From an uncultured Pirellulales bacterium (GTDB lineage Bacteria; Planctomycetota; Planctomycetia; Pirellulales; Thermoguttaceae): DNA of 64,000 nt. The DNA is taken from positions 23,532 to 87,531 of the forward strand of contig CALLPE010000012.1 in assembly GCA_938015445.1 (NCBI GenBank). Reading direction: 5' to 3'. Numbering within the stretch: the first letter of the stretch is position 1; each line of letters starts with the position of its first letter. The translations under genes and the position numbers were made by a program. Shown piece by piece: positions 34,830 to 44,391 of the stretch. Under the pieces are notes generated by a model that was given only the letters and a program-made list of their open reading frames with translations, made no database searches and was not told the DNA's origin.

Positions 34830-37193
34830 ATGAATGCCACGCCGGTTGATGCACATGCTGTGCGGCGGCTGGCGATCACCGTGCGCGGGGTCGTTCAGGG
34901 GGTGGGATTCCGTCCGTTCGTGTACAACGCCGCGGTGGCCCACGGGCTGAGCGGTTGGGTGCTCAACGACGCCGACACGGTGCGCATCGAAGTGCAAGGC
35001 CCGGCCAAACAACTGGAGGCCTTCTTGGATTGCCTGCGCCGCCGACACCCACCTCAAGCCCACATCGCCGCCTTGGACATACAGCAGTTGCCCAGCAACG
35101 GCCGGCAAGGGGAAGGTTTCGTCATCCGCACCAGCGCCGTGACCGCCAGCCCGCAACCCACCATCCCGGCCGACTTGGCCACGTGCGAGCAGTGTCAGGC
35201 GGAAATCCGCGACGTGTCGCAGCGGCGGCATGGGTATGCCTTTACCAACTGCACCAATTGCGGTCCGCGGTGGTCGATCGTCGAGCAATTGCCTTACGAC
35301 CGTGCCCGGACGACTATGGCGCGTTTCGCCATGTGCGCGCAATGCGCCGCCGAGTACCGCGACCCGGCTGACCGCCGCTTTCATGCCGAGCCGATCGCTT
35401 GCCCGGCCTGCGGGCCGACATTGCGGCTGCTGGACTCATCGGGCAAGCAGGTGGCCGGCGGTGCCGCGGCGCTGGACAGGGCAATCGAAGCCCTGCTGGC
35501 CGGTCGGATCGTGGCGCTGAAAGGGCTGGGCGGCTTCCAATTGCTGGTGGATGCCACCCGGCCCGAGGCGGTTGCCCGGCTCCGCCAGCGCAAGGCCCGG
35601 CCCGATAAGCCCTTTGCCGTCATGCTTCCGTCGCTCGAAGCGGTGCAGCGGCGTTGCCGGGTGTCGTGCGCGGCGGCGGAGGCTCTGTCGTCGCCGGCGG
35701 CACCGATTGTGCTGTTGCGCCGGCGCAGCGACCCAGCGGCAGTGCTGGATATAGCCGCCGAAGTCGCCCCGAGCAACCCGTATCTGGGAGTAATGCTCCC
35801 GTACACCCCGCTTCATCATCTGTTGATGGACCGCTTCCAGCGCCCGCTGGTGTGTACCAGCGGCAATCTTTCCGAAGAACCGATGGCCATCGGCACTCCC
35901 GAGGCGATCGAGCGGCTTGGTCCTATCGCCGACATGTTGCTGACGCACAACCGGCCTATCGCTCGGCCGGTGGACGACTCGGTAGTCCGACCGGCGGCAT
36001 CGGGTATACAGGTGCTACGGCGGGCGCGCGGTTACGCGCCACTGCCAGTGACGCTCGGACAAGTTGCGCCGCCGCTGCTGGCCCTTGGCGGGCATCTGAA
36101 GAACACGGTGGCCGTCAGCCTTGGCCGGCAAGTGGTGCTCAGCCAACACATCGGAGACTTGGATAATCTGCCCGCGGTCAAGGTGTTTCAGCGGGCCGTT
36201 GACGACCTGATGGGGTTCTTCCGCATCGAGCCGCAGGCCATCGTCTGCGACATGCATCCCGATTATGCTTCCACGCATCATGCCGAAACACTAGCCGCCC
36301 GCTGGGACGTTCCCCTGCTGCGCGTTCAGCATCACCACGCACATGCTGCTTCGTGCATCGTCGAACACGGTTTGCAAGGCCGGGTGCTGGCCTTTACGTG
36401 GGACGGCGCCGGGTACGGTACGGATGGCACCTCGTGGGGAAGCGAGGCGCTGATTTGTCAGGGGCCAACTTTCCGTCGGGTGGCGCACTTGCGGAGTTTT
36501 CCCTTACCGGGCGGCGACCGGGCAGCACGCCAGCCCCGTCGTGCAGCGCTGGGACTGCTGTTCGAGATATTCCACACCCGGGCAGCACAATACGCCCAAC
36601 ACTGGTTCTCGCCCGCCGAATTGAGTACGCTGCTTTCAATGCTCGAACAAGGCAAGCATTGCCCAAGAACCACCAGCGTAGGACGACTGTTCGACGCGGT
36701 AGCGTGTATCTGCGGATTGGGCGAGCAATCCAGTTTTGAAGGCCAAGCCGCCATGGCGCTGGAGTTTGCCGTTTACCCGGGCGAAGACGAACCGTACTCG
36801 CTGCCGTTGTCTGAAGACTGGCCGATGATCGGCGACTGGGAACCTATGATCCGCGCCATCCTGGCCGACCGCGCCGCCGGCGAACCGGCAGGGCGCATCA
36901 GTGCCCGGTTCCACAGCGCGCTGGCCGAATGGGCAGCCGCAGTCGCTCGATCGGTTCAGTGCAGCCAAGTGGTGCTCAGCGGCGGATGTTTTCAGAATGC
37001 AATCCTGGATGACTGGGTGCGACGGCGACTTACCGTGAGCGGACTGAAGGTCTATAGCCACCAGACCATTCCCCCCAACGATGGCGGCCTTGCGCTGGGG
37101 CAAATCGCGGTGGCCGCTTGGCAGTTGCACGACGATACAATGCACTTTCCACCCAGCACCGCATACGGCGAGAAGTTTGATCCTGTAACTTGA
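34830..37193 (+). CDS. hypF: Carbamoyltransferase HypF ([NiFe]-hydrogenase maturation)
   Basis: HypF turns carbamoyl phosphate and ATP into a carbamoyl group loaded on HypE, the source of the cyanide ligands of [NiFe] hydrogenase. The 787-residue protein has an acylphosphatase domain (RGVVQGVGFRPFVY, about 19-32). Paired CxxC zinc motifs follow (CEQCQAE, CTNCGP, CAQCAAEY, CPACGP, about 114-195), then a YrdC-like domain (KGLGGFQLL, KARPDKPFAVM, SGNLSEEP). A Kae1-like C-terminal domain has VQHHHAHAASC and LSGGCFQN. GGAGGGG precedes the ATG. It heads a hypF-hypC-hypD run with 70- and 103-base gaps. Confidence 0.96.
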   Translation: MNATPVDAHAVRRLAITVRGVVQGVGFRPFVYNAAVAHGLSGWVLNDADTVRIEVQGPAKQLEAFLDCLRRRHPPQAHIAALDIQQLPSNGRQGEGFVIRTSAVTASPQPTIPADLATCEQCQAEIRDVSQRRHGYAFTNCTNCGPRWSIVEQLPYDRARTTMARFAMCAQCAAEYRDPADRRFHAEPIACPACGPTLRLLDSSGKQVAGGAAALDRAIEALLAGRIVALKGLGGFQLLVDATRPEAVARLRQRKARPDKPFAVMLPSLEAVQRRCRVSCAAAEALSSPAAPIVLLRRRSDPAAVLDIAAEVAPSNPYLGVMLPYTPLHHLLMDRFQRPLVCTSGNLSEEPMAIGTPEAIERLGPIADMLLTHNRPIARPVDDSVVRPAASGIQVLRRARGYAPLPVTLGQVAPPLLALGGHLKNTVAVSLGRQVVLSQHIGDLDNLPAVKVFQRAVDDLMGFFRIEPQAIVCDMHPDYASTHHAETLAARWDVPLLRVQHHHAHAASCIVEHGLQGRVLAFTWDGAGYGTDGTSWGSEALICQGPTFRRVAHLRSFPLPGGDRAARQPRRAALGLLFEIFHTRAAQYAQHWFSPAELSTLLSMLEQGKHCPRTTSVGRLFDAVACICGLGEQSSFEGQAAMALEFAVYPGEDEPYSLPLSEDWPMIGDWEPMIRAILADRAAGEPAGRISARFHSALAEWAAAVARSVQCSQVVLSGGCFQNAILDDWVRRRLTVSGLKVYSHQTIPPNDGGLALGQIAVAAWQLHDDTMHFPPSTAYGEKFDPVT

Positions 37194-37263
37194 ATTGATG
37201 TACCGATTCATCGGTTGGCCAAGCCCAACGGCTGCCGAACAATAAAGCGGAGTAACAGACCCG

Positions 37264-37590
37264 ATGTGCTTAGGTGTGCCGGGAAAATTGGTGTCGATCG
37301 ACGAGCAAGACGGACTGCCGATGGGCAAGGTCGATTTCGGTGGCATCTGCAAAGACGTATGCCTGGTGTACACGCCGGAGGCCCAGGTCGGACAATACGT
37401 GCTGGTACACGTGGGATTCGCGCTCAGCGTTATCGACGAGCAGGAAGCCGAAGAAATCTTCTCCCTTTTGCAGGAGCTTGAGGAGGCCGCCCAGGCGGAA
37501 CCCGCCCCCGGCCCCCAGCCGCATCACAGCCAGGGCTGGCCGGGTGAGCCGGCAGCGCAAAGAAGCGAGCCTTCCGAGCCGGCGCCGTGA
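37264..37590 (+). CDS. hypC: Hydrogenase maturation chaperone HypC with C-terminal extension
   Basis: HypC works with HypD to carry the Fe(CN)2CO unit and escorts the hydrogenase large-subunit precursor. The 108-residue protein has the N-terminal MCLGVPGKL with essential C2, then VDFGGICKDVCL and VGFALSVIDEQEAEE. The family is usually 75-95 residues; here a Pro/Gln/Glu-rich tail of about 30 residues is added. It lies between hypF and hypD on the same strand. Confidence 0.95.
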   Translation: MCLGVPGKLVSIDEQDGLPMGKVDFGGICKDVCLVYTPEAQVGQYVLVHVGFALSVIDEQEAEEIFSLLQELEEAAQAEPAPGPQPHHSQGWPGEPAAQRSEPSEPAP

Positions 37591-37693
37591 ACAGGCCGCA
37601 GTTGCGCGCCGGTCGGCAAAGCAAGCCGCAACGCCGCGTTAATCCGTAGAGGAACAAATCAACCCAGCAGCACGAGGATGACCGCCGCCGGAT

Positions 37694-38809
37694 ATGAAAT
37701 ACGTCGATGAATACCGCGATCCGCGCGTAGCCCAGCGACTGGTCGAGCAGTTGCACGCTACGGTCAGCCGGCCGTGGCAGATTATGGAAGTGTGCGGTGG
37801 CCAGACGCACGCCATCCTGCGCTTTGGCATCGACCAGATGTTGCCGCCGCGGTTGACGCTAATCCACGGTCCGGGCTGTCCGGTGTGTGTCACGGCGGTA
37901 GAAACGATCGATAAAGCAGTGGCGCTGGCCTCGCGGCCGGAAGTGATCTTTTGCTCGTTCGGCGACATGCTTCGCGTGCCTGGCTCGGTGAAAGACCTTT
38001 CTACGGTGAAGTCGCAAGGCGGAGACGTGCGCGTGGTCTATTCGCCTCTGGACGCTGTCGCGCTGGCCCGCAAGCACCCCGAGCGCGAAGTGGTCTTTTT
38101 CGCCATCGGGTTCGAGACCACTGCGCCGGCCAACGCAATGGCTGTTCTGGCCGCCCAACGGTTGCAGCTCAAGAACTTCTCACTGCTGGTGGCCCATGTG
38201 CTTGTCCCGCCGGCGATGCGCGCAGTGCTGGACTGTGCCGACAATCGTGTGCAAGGTTTTCTGGCGGCCGGACACGTATGTACCGTCACAGGCATCGGCG
38301 ATTACGAGCCGATCGCTGCCGAGTATCGGGTGCCGATCGTGGTCACAGGTTTCGAGCCGGTAGACATCCTCGAGGGCATCCTGATGTGCGTGCGGCAATT
38401 GGAGCAGGGCGCTCACCGGGTGGAAATCCAGTACAGCCGCACCGTCCGTCCCGAAGGCAATCCCGTGGCACTGCGGCAAATCTACGAAGTGTTCGAGCCA
38501 GTTACGCGCAAGTGGCGGGGCATCGGCGAGATCCCCCAAAGCGGGCTGACGCTGCGCGCCAAGTACGCGCTGTACGACGCCGAGCGCCGGTTCGACCTGC
38601 AACAGCTCGCGGCCGCCGAATCGCCGGAGTGCCTCGCCGGGGCCGTGCTACAAGGTCGGAAACGTCCTTGGGAGTGCCCGGCCTTCGCCACACGTTGTAC
38701 GCCCGAGCATCCACTAGGAGCGCCGATGGTCTCGGGCGAAGGCGCCTGCGCCGCCTACTACCGTTTCCGCCGCCAGGCAGCACAGCATCGTTCAATCTCT
38801 GGCCGATGA
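37694..38809 (+). CDS. hypD: Hydrogenase maturation protein HypD
   Basis: HypD is the 4Fe-4S scaffold on which the Fe(CN)2CO group is assembled with HypC and HypE. The 371-residue protein has [55 protein letters not shown], and the C-terminal cysteines in [30 protein letters not shown]. Length is normal. hypE would often follow, but the next gene is on the other strand, so hypE, hypA and hypB must be elsewhere if present. Confidence 0.96.
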   Translation: MKYVDEYRDPRVAQRLVEQLHATVSRPWQIMEVCGGQTHAILRFGIDQMLPPRLTLIHGPGCPVCVTAVETIDKAVALASRPEVIFCSFGDMLRVPGSVKDLSTVKSQGGDVRVVYSPLDAVALARKHPEREVVFFAIGFETTAPANAMAVLAAQRLQLKNFSLLVAHVLVPPAMRAVLDCADNRVQGFLAAGHVCTVTGIGDYEPIAAEYRVPIVVTGFEPVDILEGILMCVRQLEQGAHRVEIQYSRTVRPEGNPVALRQIYEVFEPVTRKWRGIGEIPQSGLTLRAKYALYDAERRFDLQQLAAAESPECLAGAVLQGRKRPWECPAFATRCTPEHPLGAPMVSGEGACAAYYRFRRQAAQHRSISGR

Positions 38810-38846
38810 GGGCCAGGGCGCCGTATCGGCATACTTTGCCGGTAGT

Positions 38847-38869
38847 GCGCTTCCGCGGCGGAACAGCGC
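38847..38869. terminator. Hairpin between convergent hypD and fur-family genes
   Basis: GCGC (38847-38850) pairs with GCGC (38866-38869) and TTCCG pairs with CGGAA inside, with a 3-base loop and a 2-base bulge. Its place between two convergent stops suggests a shared terminator, but no T run is present. Confidence 0.4.
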
Positions 38870-38884
38870 AGAGCAGCGGTCCGC

Positions 38885-39340
38885 TTACTTCGGCTGTCGG
38901 CAGGAGGCGCAGATGCCCACCACCAGCATCCTGTGCCCTGATAGTTCAAACTGATGTTCGGCTGCCACCGCTGCGCAAACGCGGTTCAATTCCTCGCTAT
39001 GGAATTCCACCAGCCGATTGCACTGCTGGCAGTAAAGATGGTCATGCTGAGGATAGCCGTACTCGTGCTCGTAGATGCTGCGTCCGCCCAACGACATTTT
39101 TCGCAGCAGCCCGGCCTCGACCAGCTCGGCCAATGTGCGATATACCGTGGGCCGCGAAAGTTTCCGCTGCGCTAACAAGGGGCGCAAATGGTCTAACAAT
39201 TCGTCGGCGTCGAAGTGATCGTGATGGCTGAAGACCTGCTGCACGATCAATTGGCGCTGGCGGGTCATGCGTTTTCCGCGCTGCTGGAGCGCCTCGGCGA
39301 AGCGTGCCGATGCCGATAGTTTCACTTCCACTTTACTCAA
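38885..39340 (-). CDS. Fur-family metal-responsive transcriptional regulator
   Basis: The 151-residue protein has the Fur winged helix (MTRQRQLIVQQVFSHHDHFDADELL...LSRPTVYRTLAELVEAGLLRK). Its metal/dimer domain has HDHLYCQQCNRLVEF and a terminal CASC, giving two CxxC pairs for structural zinc. It could be Fur, Zur or PerR; the sequence does not decide. The start codon appears to be TTG at 39340, with TGAGGTG 7 nt upstream and family-like length. It faces hypD, and control of the hyp genes by a metal sensor is possible but not shown. Confidence 0.9.
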   Translation of the reverse strand: MSKVEVKLSASARFAEALQQRGKRMTRQRQLIVQQVFSHHDHFDADELLDHLRPLLAQRKLSRPTVYRTLAELVEAGLLRKMSLGGRSIYEHEYGYPQHDHLYCQQCNRLVEFHSEELNRVCAAVAAEHQFELSGHRMLVVGICASCRQPK

Positions 39341-39653
39341 CGCAACACCTCACCCCATTCACGGCGCTCCCCAAGCCGACAGCTACACCGCGTGCACTCT
39401 TGCCCACGTGCCACCTGTTGGGCCGACCTTTGTGGCTTCGCACCTCCAAGCACCACCGTAACATCTAAACACAAAGATAGGTTTTTCGCACAGCAGCTTC
39501 AATCTACCCGTAACACCGTCGCCGTTGCAAGCTTCCGTTTTGCGGCAGGTTCCTTGGGTGTTCGGGAAGCTTGCTTCCGTTGTAGGAAGGTGCCATAGTA
39601 ACAGTGCTGCTATTGGCGTCATCGGTTAGGCCCTTGCTGATGTGGAGGGACAA
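39341..39653. other. Divergent gap fur / hydrolase, no gene seen
   Basis: The 313 bases hold the SD of the Fur gene (TGAGGTG on the minus strand, 39346-39352). I saw no convincing Fur box, repeat or small gene in the rest. Confidence 0.5.
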
Positions 39654-41855
39654 ATGAAGCGTGCAGCGATTATGGTCTTAGGCGTGGTGGCTGGTGCGGT
39701 TGTAATCGCTTCGCTAGCCGATGTATGGGCGGCCGAACAACTCCGCGTGCTGCCGGAAGGAAAACTGCCCAACGACAAACGTCTGGAGCCGCTGAAGAAC
39801 CTCAACGGGTATTTTCCGTTCAAGCCGTGCAATACGCCGGCGGAATGGCAGGCGCGGGCGGAACGCCTTCGCAGGCAACTACTAGTAGCTCTAGGGCTTT
39901 GGCCCATGCCCACCAAAACGCCCCACAAGGCGGTAGTTCACGGCTTGGTCGATCGCGGGCAGTACACCGTCGAAAAAGTGTATCTGGAGAGTTTTCCGGG
40001 CCACTTTGTCACCGGGAACCTCTATCGTCCCAAGGGACGCACCGGGCGCTTGCCTGCCGTGCTTTGCCCCCACGGACATTGGCGCGACGGACGCTTTTAC
40101 GAATCCACGCCGCAGGAAATCGAAAAAGAAATCGCCGCCGGAGCGGAAAAGCATCGCGTGGGCGGACGCTACCCGCTCCAAGCTCGCTGCGTTCAGTTGG
40201 CCCGCATGGGATGCGTGGTTTTCCACTACGATATGGTGGGCTACGCCGATAGCGTGCAACTGCCCCATCGCCCCGGCGTCCGCGAAAAGATGAACACGCC
40301 CGAAGGCTGGGGCTACTTCAGTCCTCAGGCCGAACTGCGCTTGCAGCACACCATGGGGCTACAGACCTACAATTCGATCCGGGCGTTGGACTGGCTCAGT
40401 CAACTGCCAGATGTCGATCCCCAGCGCATCGGCGTTACTGGGGCAAGCGGCGGCGGGACGCAGACGTTTATCCTCTGCGCGATCGACCCCCGGCCTGCCG
40501 TCGCCTTCCCCGCAGTGATGGTATCGACCGCCATGCAAGGCGGCTGCACTTGCGAGAACTGCTCCTATCTGCGGATCGGCACCGGCAACGTGGAGATAGC
40601 GGCGCTTTTTTCGCCCCGTCCGCTGGGCATGACTGCCGCCGACGATTGGACCAAGGAAATGCCTACCAAAGGTTTCCCCGAGCTACAGCAGCACTACCGG
40701 ATGCTCGGTGCGGAGGACAATGTGGTGCTGGCCGCATTGTTGCAGTTCAAACACAATTACAACTATCCCAGCCGGGCAGCGATGTACGAGTGGTTCAATA
40801 CCCATCTGAAGCTCGGCGCGACCAGCCCCATCGTCGAGCAAGACTTCCAGCCGCTGAGCCGTGCAGAGATGAGCGTCTGGGATGAGAACCATCCGCGGCC
40901 CAAAGGCGGCGACGACTACGAGCGCAGCCTGCTGCGCTGGATAACCGAAGACTCGGAAAAACAACTTCAGCAACTGACGCCCACAGACGCTGCCCATCTG
41001 GCCGAGTTCCGCCGCGTGATAGGCGGTGCGATGGAAGTGTTAATTGGCCGCGGCGTGCCCAAGCCGGAAGCTGTCGAGTGCCACCGTGTCGAAGAATCTC
41101 GACTGGAGCAGTGGCAATTGCAGAAATTGCTCCTACGCAATCTTGCCGAAGCGGAAGAACTGCCCGCAATACAATTGTTGCCGCAACGGTTCGATGGCCG
41201 TGTGGTTTTGTGGGTGGACAAACGCGGTAAGATGGGGATATTAGACGCTACAGGGAAAGTGCGCAAACCTGTAGAGCAGTTGCTCGACTCTGGTGTGGCT
41301 GTTGTGGCCGTCGATCTTTTCGGTCAGGGCGAGTTCACCTCCGACGGCCAGCCCATGATGCGCAACCGGCTCAACGCCAGCGAAAAGGAAATCAAAACAC
41401 ATTACGCCGGTTATACTTACGGATACAACTACCCTCTGTTTTCGCAGCGCGTGCACGACATTCTTACCGCCGTCGCCGCAGTGCGCAAAACCCATGTACA
41501 ATTACAGCGCGTCGACCTGGTGGGCTTGGATGGTGCTGGACATTGGGTGGCCGCTGCGTGTGCGGTGGCGGGTTCGGCCGTTGACCGGGCGGTTATCGAC
41601 ACCGCCGGCTTCCGCTTCGCGACGCTAACGGCCATCGACGACGCCGATTTTCTGCCGGGCAGCGTCAAATACGGCGATCTGCCCGCTATGATAGCCCTGG
41701 CAGCTCCCACACCAGTCTGGCTAGGCGGGGAAAAAGAAGTGCCTCCCTTAGTTCAGGCCGTTTATAAAGCTTGCGCAAAGTCCGACGTACTGCGGCTCTA
41801 TTCCGCAGACCCGGAGCAGAAGGAACAGTCGGCCGTCGATTGGCTGCTTCAATAG
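39654..41855 (+). CDS. Exported acetyl-xylan-esterase-like alpha/beta hydrolase
   Basis: The 733-residue protein has a signal peptide (residues 1-27, ending VWA-AE). The N-terminal alpha/beta-hydrolase domain has GNLYRPKG, PAVLCPHGHW, VVFHYDMVGYADS and the nucleophile elbow GVTGASGGGTQT. A second, weaker hydrolase-like domain in the C-terminal third (VAVVAVDLFGQGE, VDLVGLDGAGHW) lacks a clear Ser elbow. Such proteins are listed as acetyl xylan esterases or dienelactone-hydrolase-like in planctomycetes; real substrates are mostly untested. The ATG at 39654 has GGAGG 5 nt upstream. Extracytoplasmic carbohydrate or ester cleavage is the best guess. Confidence 0.8.
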   Translation: MKRAAIMVLGVVAGAVVIASLADVWAAEQLRVLPEGKLPNDKRLEPLKNLNGYFPFKPCNTPAEWQARAERLRRQLLVALGLWPMPTKTPHKAVVHGLVDRGQYTVEKVYLESFPGHFVTGNLYRPKGRTGRLPAVLCPHGHWRDGRFYESTPQEIEKEIAAGAEKHRVGGRYPLQARCVQLARMGCVVFHYDMVGYADSVQLPHRPGVREKMNTPEGWGYFSPQAELRLQHTMGLQTYNSIRALDWLSQLPDVDPQRIGVTGASGGGTQTFILCAIDPRPAVAFPAVMVSTAMQGGCTCENCSYLRIGTGNVEIAALFSPRPLGMTAADDWTKEMPTKGFPELQQHYRMLGAEDNVVLAALLQFKHNYNYPSRAAMYEWFNTHLKLGATSPIVEQDFQPLSRAEMSVWDENHPRPKGGDDYERSLLRWITEDSEKQLQQLTPTDAAHLAEFRRVIGGAMEVLIGRGVPKPEAVECHRVEESRLEQWQLQKLLLRNLAEAEELPAIQLLPQRFDGRVVLWVDKRGKMGILDATGKVRKPVEQLLDSGVAVVAVDLFGQGEFTSDGQPMMRNRLNASEKEIKTHYAGYTYGYNYPLFSQRVHDILTAVAAVRKTHVQLQRVDLVGLDGAGHWVAAACAVAGSAVDRAVIDTAGFRFATLTAIDDADFLPGSVKYGDLPAMIALAAPTPVWLGGEKEVPPLVQAVYKACAKSDVLRLYSADPEQKEQSAVDWLLQ

Positions 41856-42086
41856 TCTCGAACGGTTCGGCCGACTTCACAACCAACTACAAATACACCG
41901 AGGCTTCAACCAGCAACAGGCAGGGTGCGCCAGCGGGTTAATCTCGGCAATGGCCACGCAGCAACGTTCTCTTGCCGTGAATACAATGCTATTCAGGTTT
42001 AGCTTTGTGCCTTCGTGTCTTGGTGGTAATTGCTTGTGCCTTCATGGTTTACTCTGAAAGCCTGTCTCTTTTGGTGGAGGTGCCGC

Positions 42087-43487
42087 ATGGGTAAATCGCG
42101 CTTTTATTTGACGCTGGTGGTTGCGGTTCTGGCGGCCGGTTGCGAGGACGTATATCAAATCGAAGTCACTCCAGATGGCGACAGCTTCCGACGCGAGCTT
42201 TCCTGCTGGCACGTAGACCAGCAAAATCAAATTAAACCGCTACCCAAAGAGAAGCTCGACCGCATAGGCAAGTTCTATGCTATCAGCAAAACAAGCCCAG
42301 ACGGCAGCAAACACGTCTTCGTGGGCCGATTCGCCGAAAGCACTCCGCCGGACCTGGGCGGCGCCGGCTGCTACATGCGGTTTCGCTCGTTGTTGGGCGA
42401 TACGTACAGCTATGTAGAGCGATTCGGCAGCAAAGACGACCCGGAAGAAACTCTAGCCAAACAGCGGGCGGCCGCCGATCGCCTGGTCGACCTGCTCATC
42501 GGCTGGATGGAACATGAACTAGGCCGCGACCCTCGCTTACCGTACCTCAAGCGCTTCCTGGATAACCAGTTACGCAAAGACGTGAAGAACCTTGCGCTGT
42601 ACGGCTGGGCAGGCGACGTGGCTTCAGCCGCTAAAGGTCGTTCCGACGGCGAACCGCTGCTCCGCGTGCTGCTTTACCTATGGGAACGCGATTATATCCG
42701 CCGCAGCGAGATACCGATCCTTGCCCGGGCCATTTCTGCCGAAGACAGTGAACGTTTGGTTCGCTTCTGTCAGCGCCTGGTGGCACGTCGGATGGGCGTG
42801 CTCGACGAAGACCCAATTCCGGCCAATCTGGCGTTCTTGGGAAGTCGCCAACGACAGCGTCAGTCGCTCGACGCATACATTCGCACTACCGAACTGTACC
42901 AGCAGCGGTTGGCCCAATGGGAGCAACGGCGCAAAGACGATCCAGACCTGCAACAGCCGCAGCCCGAGGACCTGATGAAAGATTTGCTGGCAGAGGCATT
43001 CGGTTCATATCATCTAGCCTTCACATCGCTGGCACACCGCGAGAGCATAACGCTGCGATTGCGCACCGGCTTGGCCCCTTACGCGACCAACGGAAAATGG
43101 GACGGTACTGCGGGAACGGTGGTTTTCCAAGAAAAGCTGTACGAGCATCGGGCCATCCCGGCAGTTTGCTTTGCCTTATGGAGTGCGCCGGACGAGCAGT
43201 TCCAGCGGCGGCATTTTGGCGGCGTGATCCTCAGCGGCGGCGAACTGGCGCGATACGTATTGTGGTACAACACGCTAAGCAAGGAAGAAGCGTTCGAGTG
43301 GGACGGGTTCTTATCTGGTTTAAAGCCGGAAGGGGACATAGCGGGGGCTGTGCGGGCATTTCGATTCGCTGCCGAGCCAAAGCCCGACCCGCTCGACCCA
43401 GACGCGGCCCCCGCAAGCTGGGCCGATGAAGCCAAGCGGCTGCTGCTGGAGGGTCTGTCAGCCCAACAAAAAAATCAGCGCCGCTGA
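42087..43487 (+). CDS. Hypothetical lipoprotein
   Basis: The 466-residue protein starts MGKSRFYLTLVVAVLAAGC with a clean lipobox ending at C19, so it should be a lipoprotein. GGAGG precedes the ATG at 42087; longer in-frame starts are not supported. The rest is mixed helical and charged with no domain I recognise. It could be one of the planctomycete family-specific lipoproteins. It follows the hydrolase gene by 230 bases on the same strand. Confidence 0.75.
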   Translation: MGKSRFYLTLVVAVLAAGCEDVYQIEVTPDGDSFRRELSCWHVDQQNQIKPLPKEKLDRIGKFYAISKTSPDGSKHVFVGRFAESTPPDLGGAGCYMRFRSLLGDTYSYVERFGSKDDPEETLAKQRAAADRLVDLLIGWMEHELGRDPRLPYLKRFLDNQLRKDVKNLALYGWAGDVASAAKGRSDGEPLLRVLLYLWERDYIRRSEIPILARAISAEDSERLVRFCQRLVARRMGVLDEDPIPANLAFLGSRQRQRQSLDAYIRTTELYQQRLAQWEQRRKDDPDLQQPQPEDLMKDLLAEAFGSYHLAFTSLAHRESITLRLRTGLAPYATNGKWDGTAGTVVFQEKLYEHRAIPAVCFALWSAPDEQFQRRHFGGVILSGGELARYVLWYNTLSKEEAFEWDGFLSGLKPEGDIAGAVRAFRFAAEPKPDPLDPDAAPASWADEAKRLLLEGLSAQQKNQRR

Positions 43488-43522
43488 GCGCCGCTGCCTG
43501 GGAAAACCAACTGCGCTGGCTA

Positions 43523-43572
43523 GGACAATACGCTGTATTTGGCGAGTGGGACAATACGTTGTATTTGGCGAG
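43523..43572. repeat. Two 24-bp repeats separated by 2 bp
   Basis: GGACAATACG.TGTATTTGGC with flanking bases occurs at 43523-43546 and 43549-43572, with one difference in 24 bases. It lies just after the lipoprotein gene. Confidence 0.9.
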
Positions 43573-43604
43573 AAAGAAAAAATCGCGCAAACGACGGCGC
43601 TTCC

Positions 43605-43829
43605 TCAATCGGCCGGCGATGGAGCGGAACTGCTGCGCGCTTCCCGCGTAGCTTTGCTCTGAGATACCCCCACTCGCAAATGGGCCCATTTAGCTTCCAA
43701 ATCGGCCAATTGGTGGTCAATAGAGCGGCAGAATTGGGCATAAGGCCGTAGTCCCACGACGATGGGCGAATCGTAGAACCTGGGCGGCGGTGCCAGGGGG
43801 CGTTTATTGGATTCCGGCTCGTGTTGCAT
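43605..43829 (-). CDS. Small hypothetical protein (74 aa)
   Basis: The frame starts at ATG 43829 with GGGAG 8 nt upstream, and a stronger AGGAGG lies a little further up. The product reads RPLAPPPRFYDSPIVVGLRPYAQF then IDHQLADLEAKWAHLR, a mix of conserved-looking aromatics and a helical segment with a polar Ser/Ala tail. No transmembrane segment or signal is seen and I know no function. Amino-acid composition and the SD are the grounds for calling it real. Confidence 0.55.
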   Translation of the reverse strand: MQHEPESNKRPLAPPPRFYDSPIVVGLRPYAQFCRSIDHQLADLEAKWAHLRVGVSQSKATREARSSSAPSPAD

Positions 43830-44391
43830 CGCAGCTACTCCCATCCTCCTGATTTATTCTACGCAGCGTGCCGTCTTTCGGGTCTTGCGTGCTACGGATT
43901 TTGCCAGTCTGCCTCGGCGCGGTAACCAGTGCATCGCGGACAATTACACCGCGGACAATTAGCTGCGTGGCGGACATTGGCAACAAGCGTCAGCCAGCAA
44001 GCAGGCAGCTAGTAGGCGACAAGCGAAAGGCCACAAGCCGAAGGCGGACGCTACCAATCGGCCACGATATTCCGACCGCCCGGAACGTCGCCTTAACGGA
44101 GATGAAGCCGAATGCACCGCCAGCCGACGGACTTGCCGGAAATCCGATGGGTAAGAAATAAATCAAGAAAATTTAGGATGTGCGCGCAGCCGGCAGAGGT
44201 TGATCGGCCGATAGCTTTACTGTCGCGCGGCAGTAGGAAACGCCGCTAATTAGCACCGCCGGGCCAGTAGCATAGTCGGTGCGCAAGCGGCTTCGATTCA
44301 GATGCTGCGCACTAACGGCTGTCCCGGGCCGGTGTCGGGAGCTTCCCGGAAGAACTCAGGTGCTGCCGGCGCGGGCCATTGTTCCCGCCCG
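43830..44391. other. Gap with weak 14-bp repeats, no gene
   Basis: No gene is visible in these 562 bases. GGCGACAAGCGAAA (44015-44028) is followed directly by GGCCACAAGCCGAA (44029-44042), with weaker ACAAGC-containing copies just before. CGGACAATTA occurs twice near 43935-43960. Confidence 0.55.

Noticed and set aside
37951..39231. 426-codon plus-strand frame overlapping hypD and the Fur gene
   Set aside because: hypD in another frame and fur on the other strand are unambiguous; this frame is Arg/Gly rich and domain-free.
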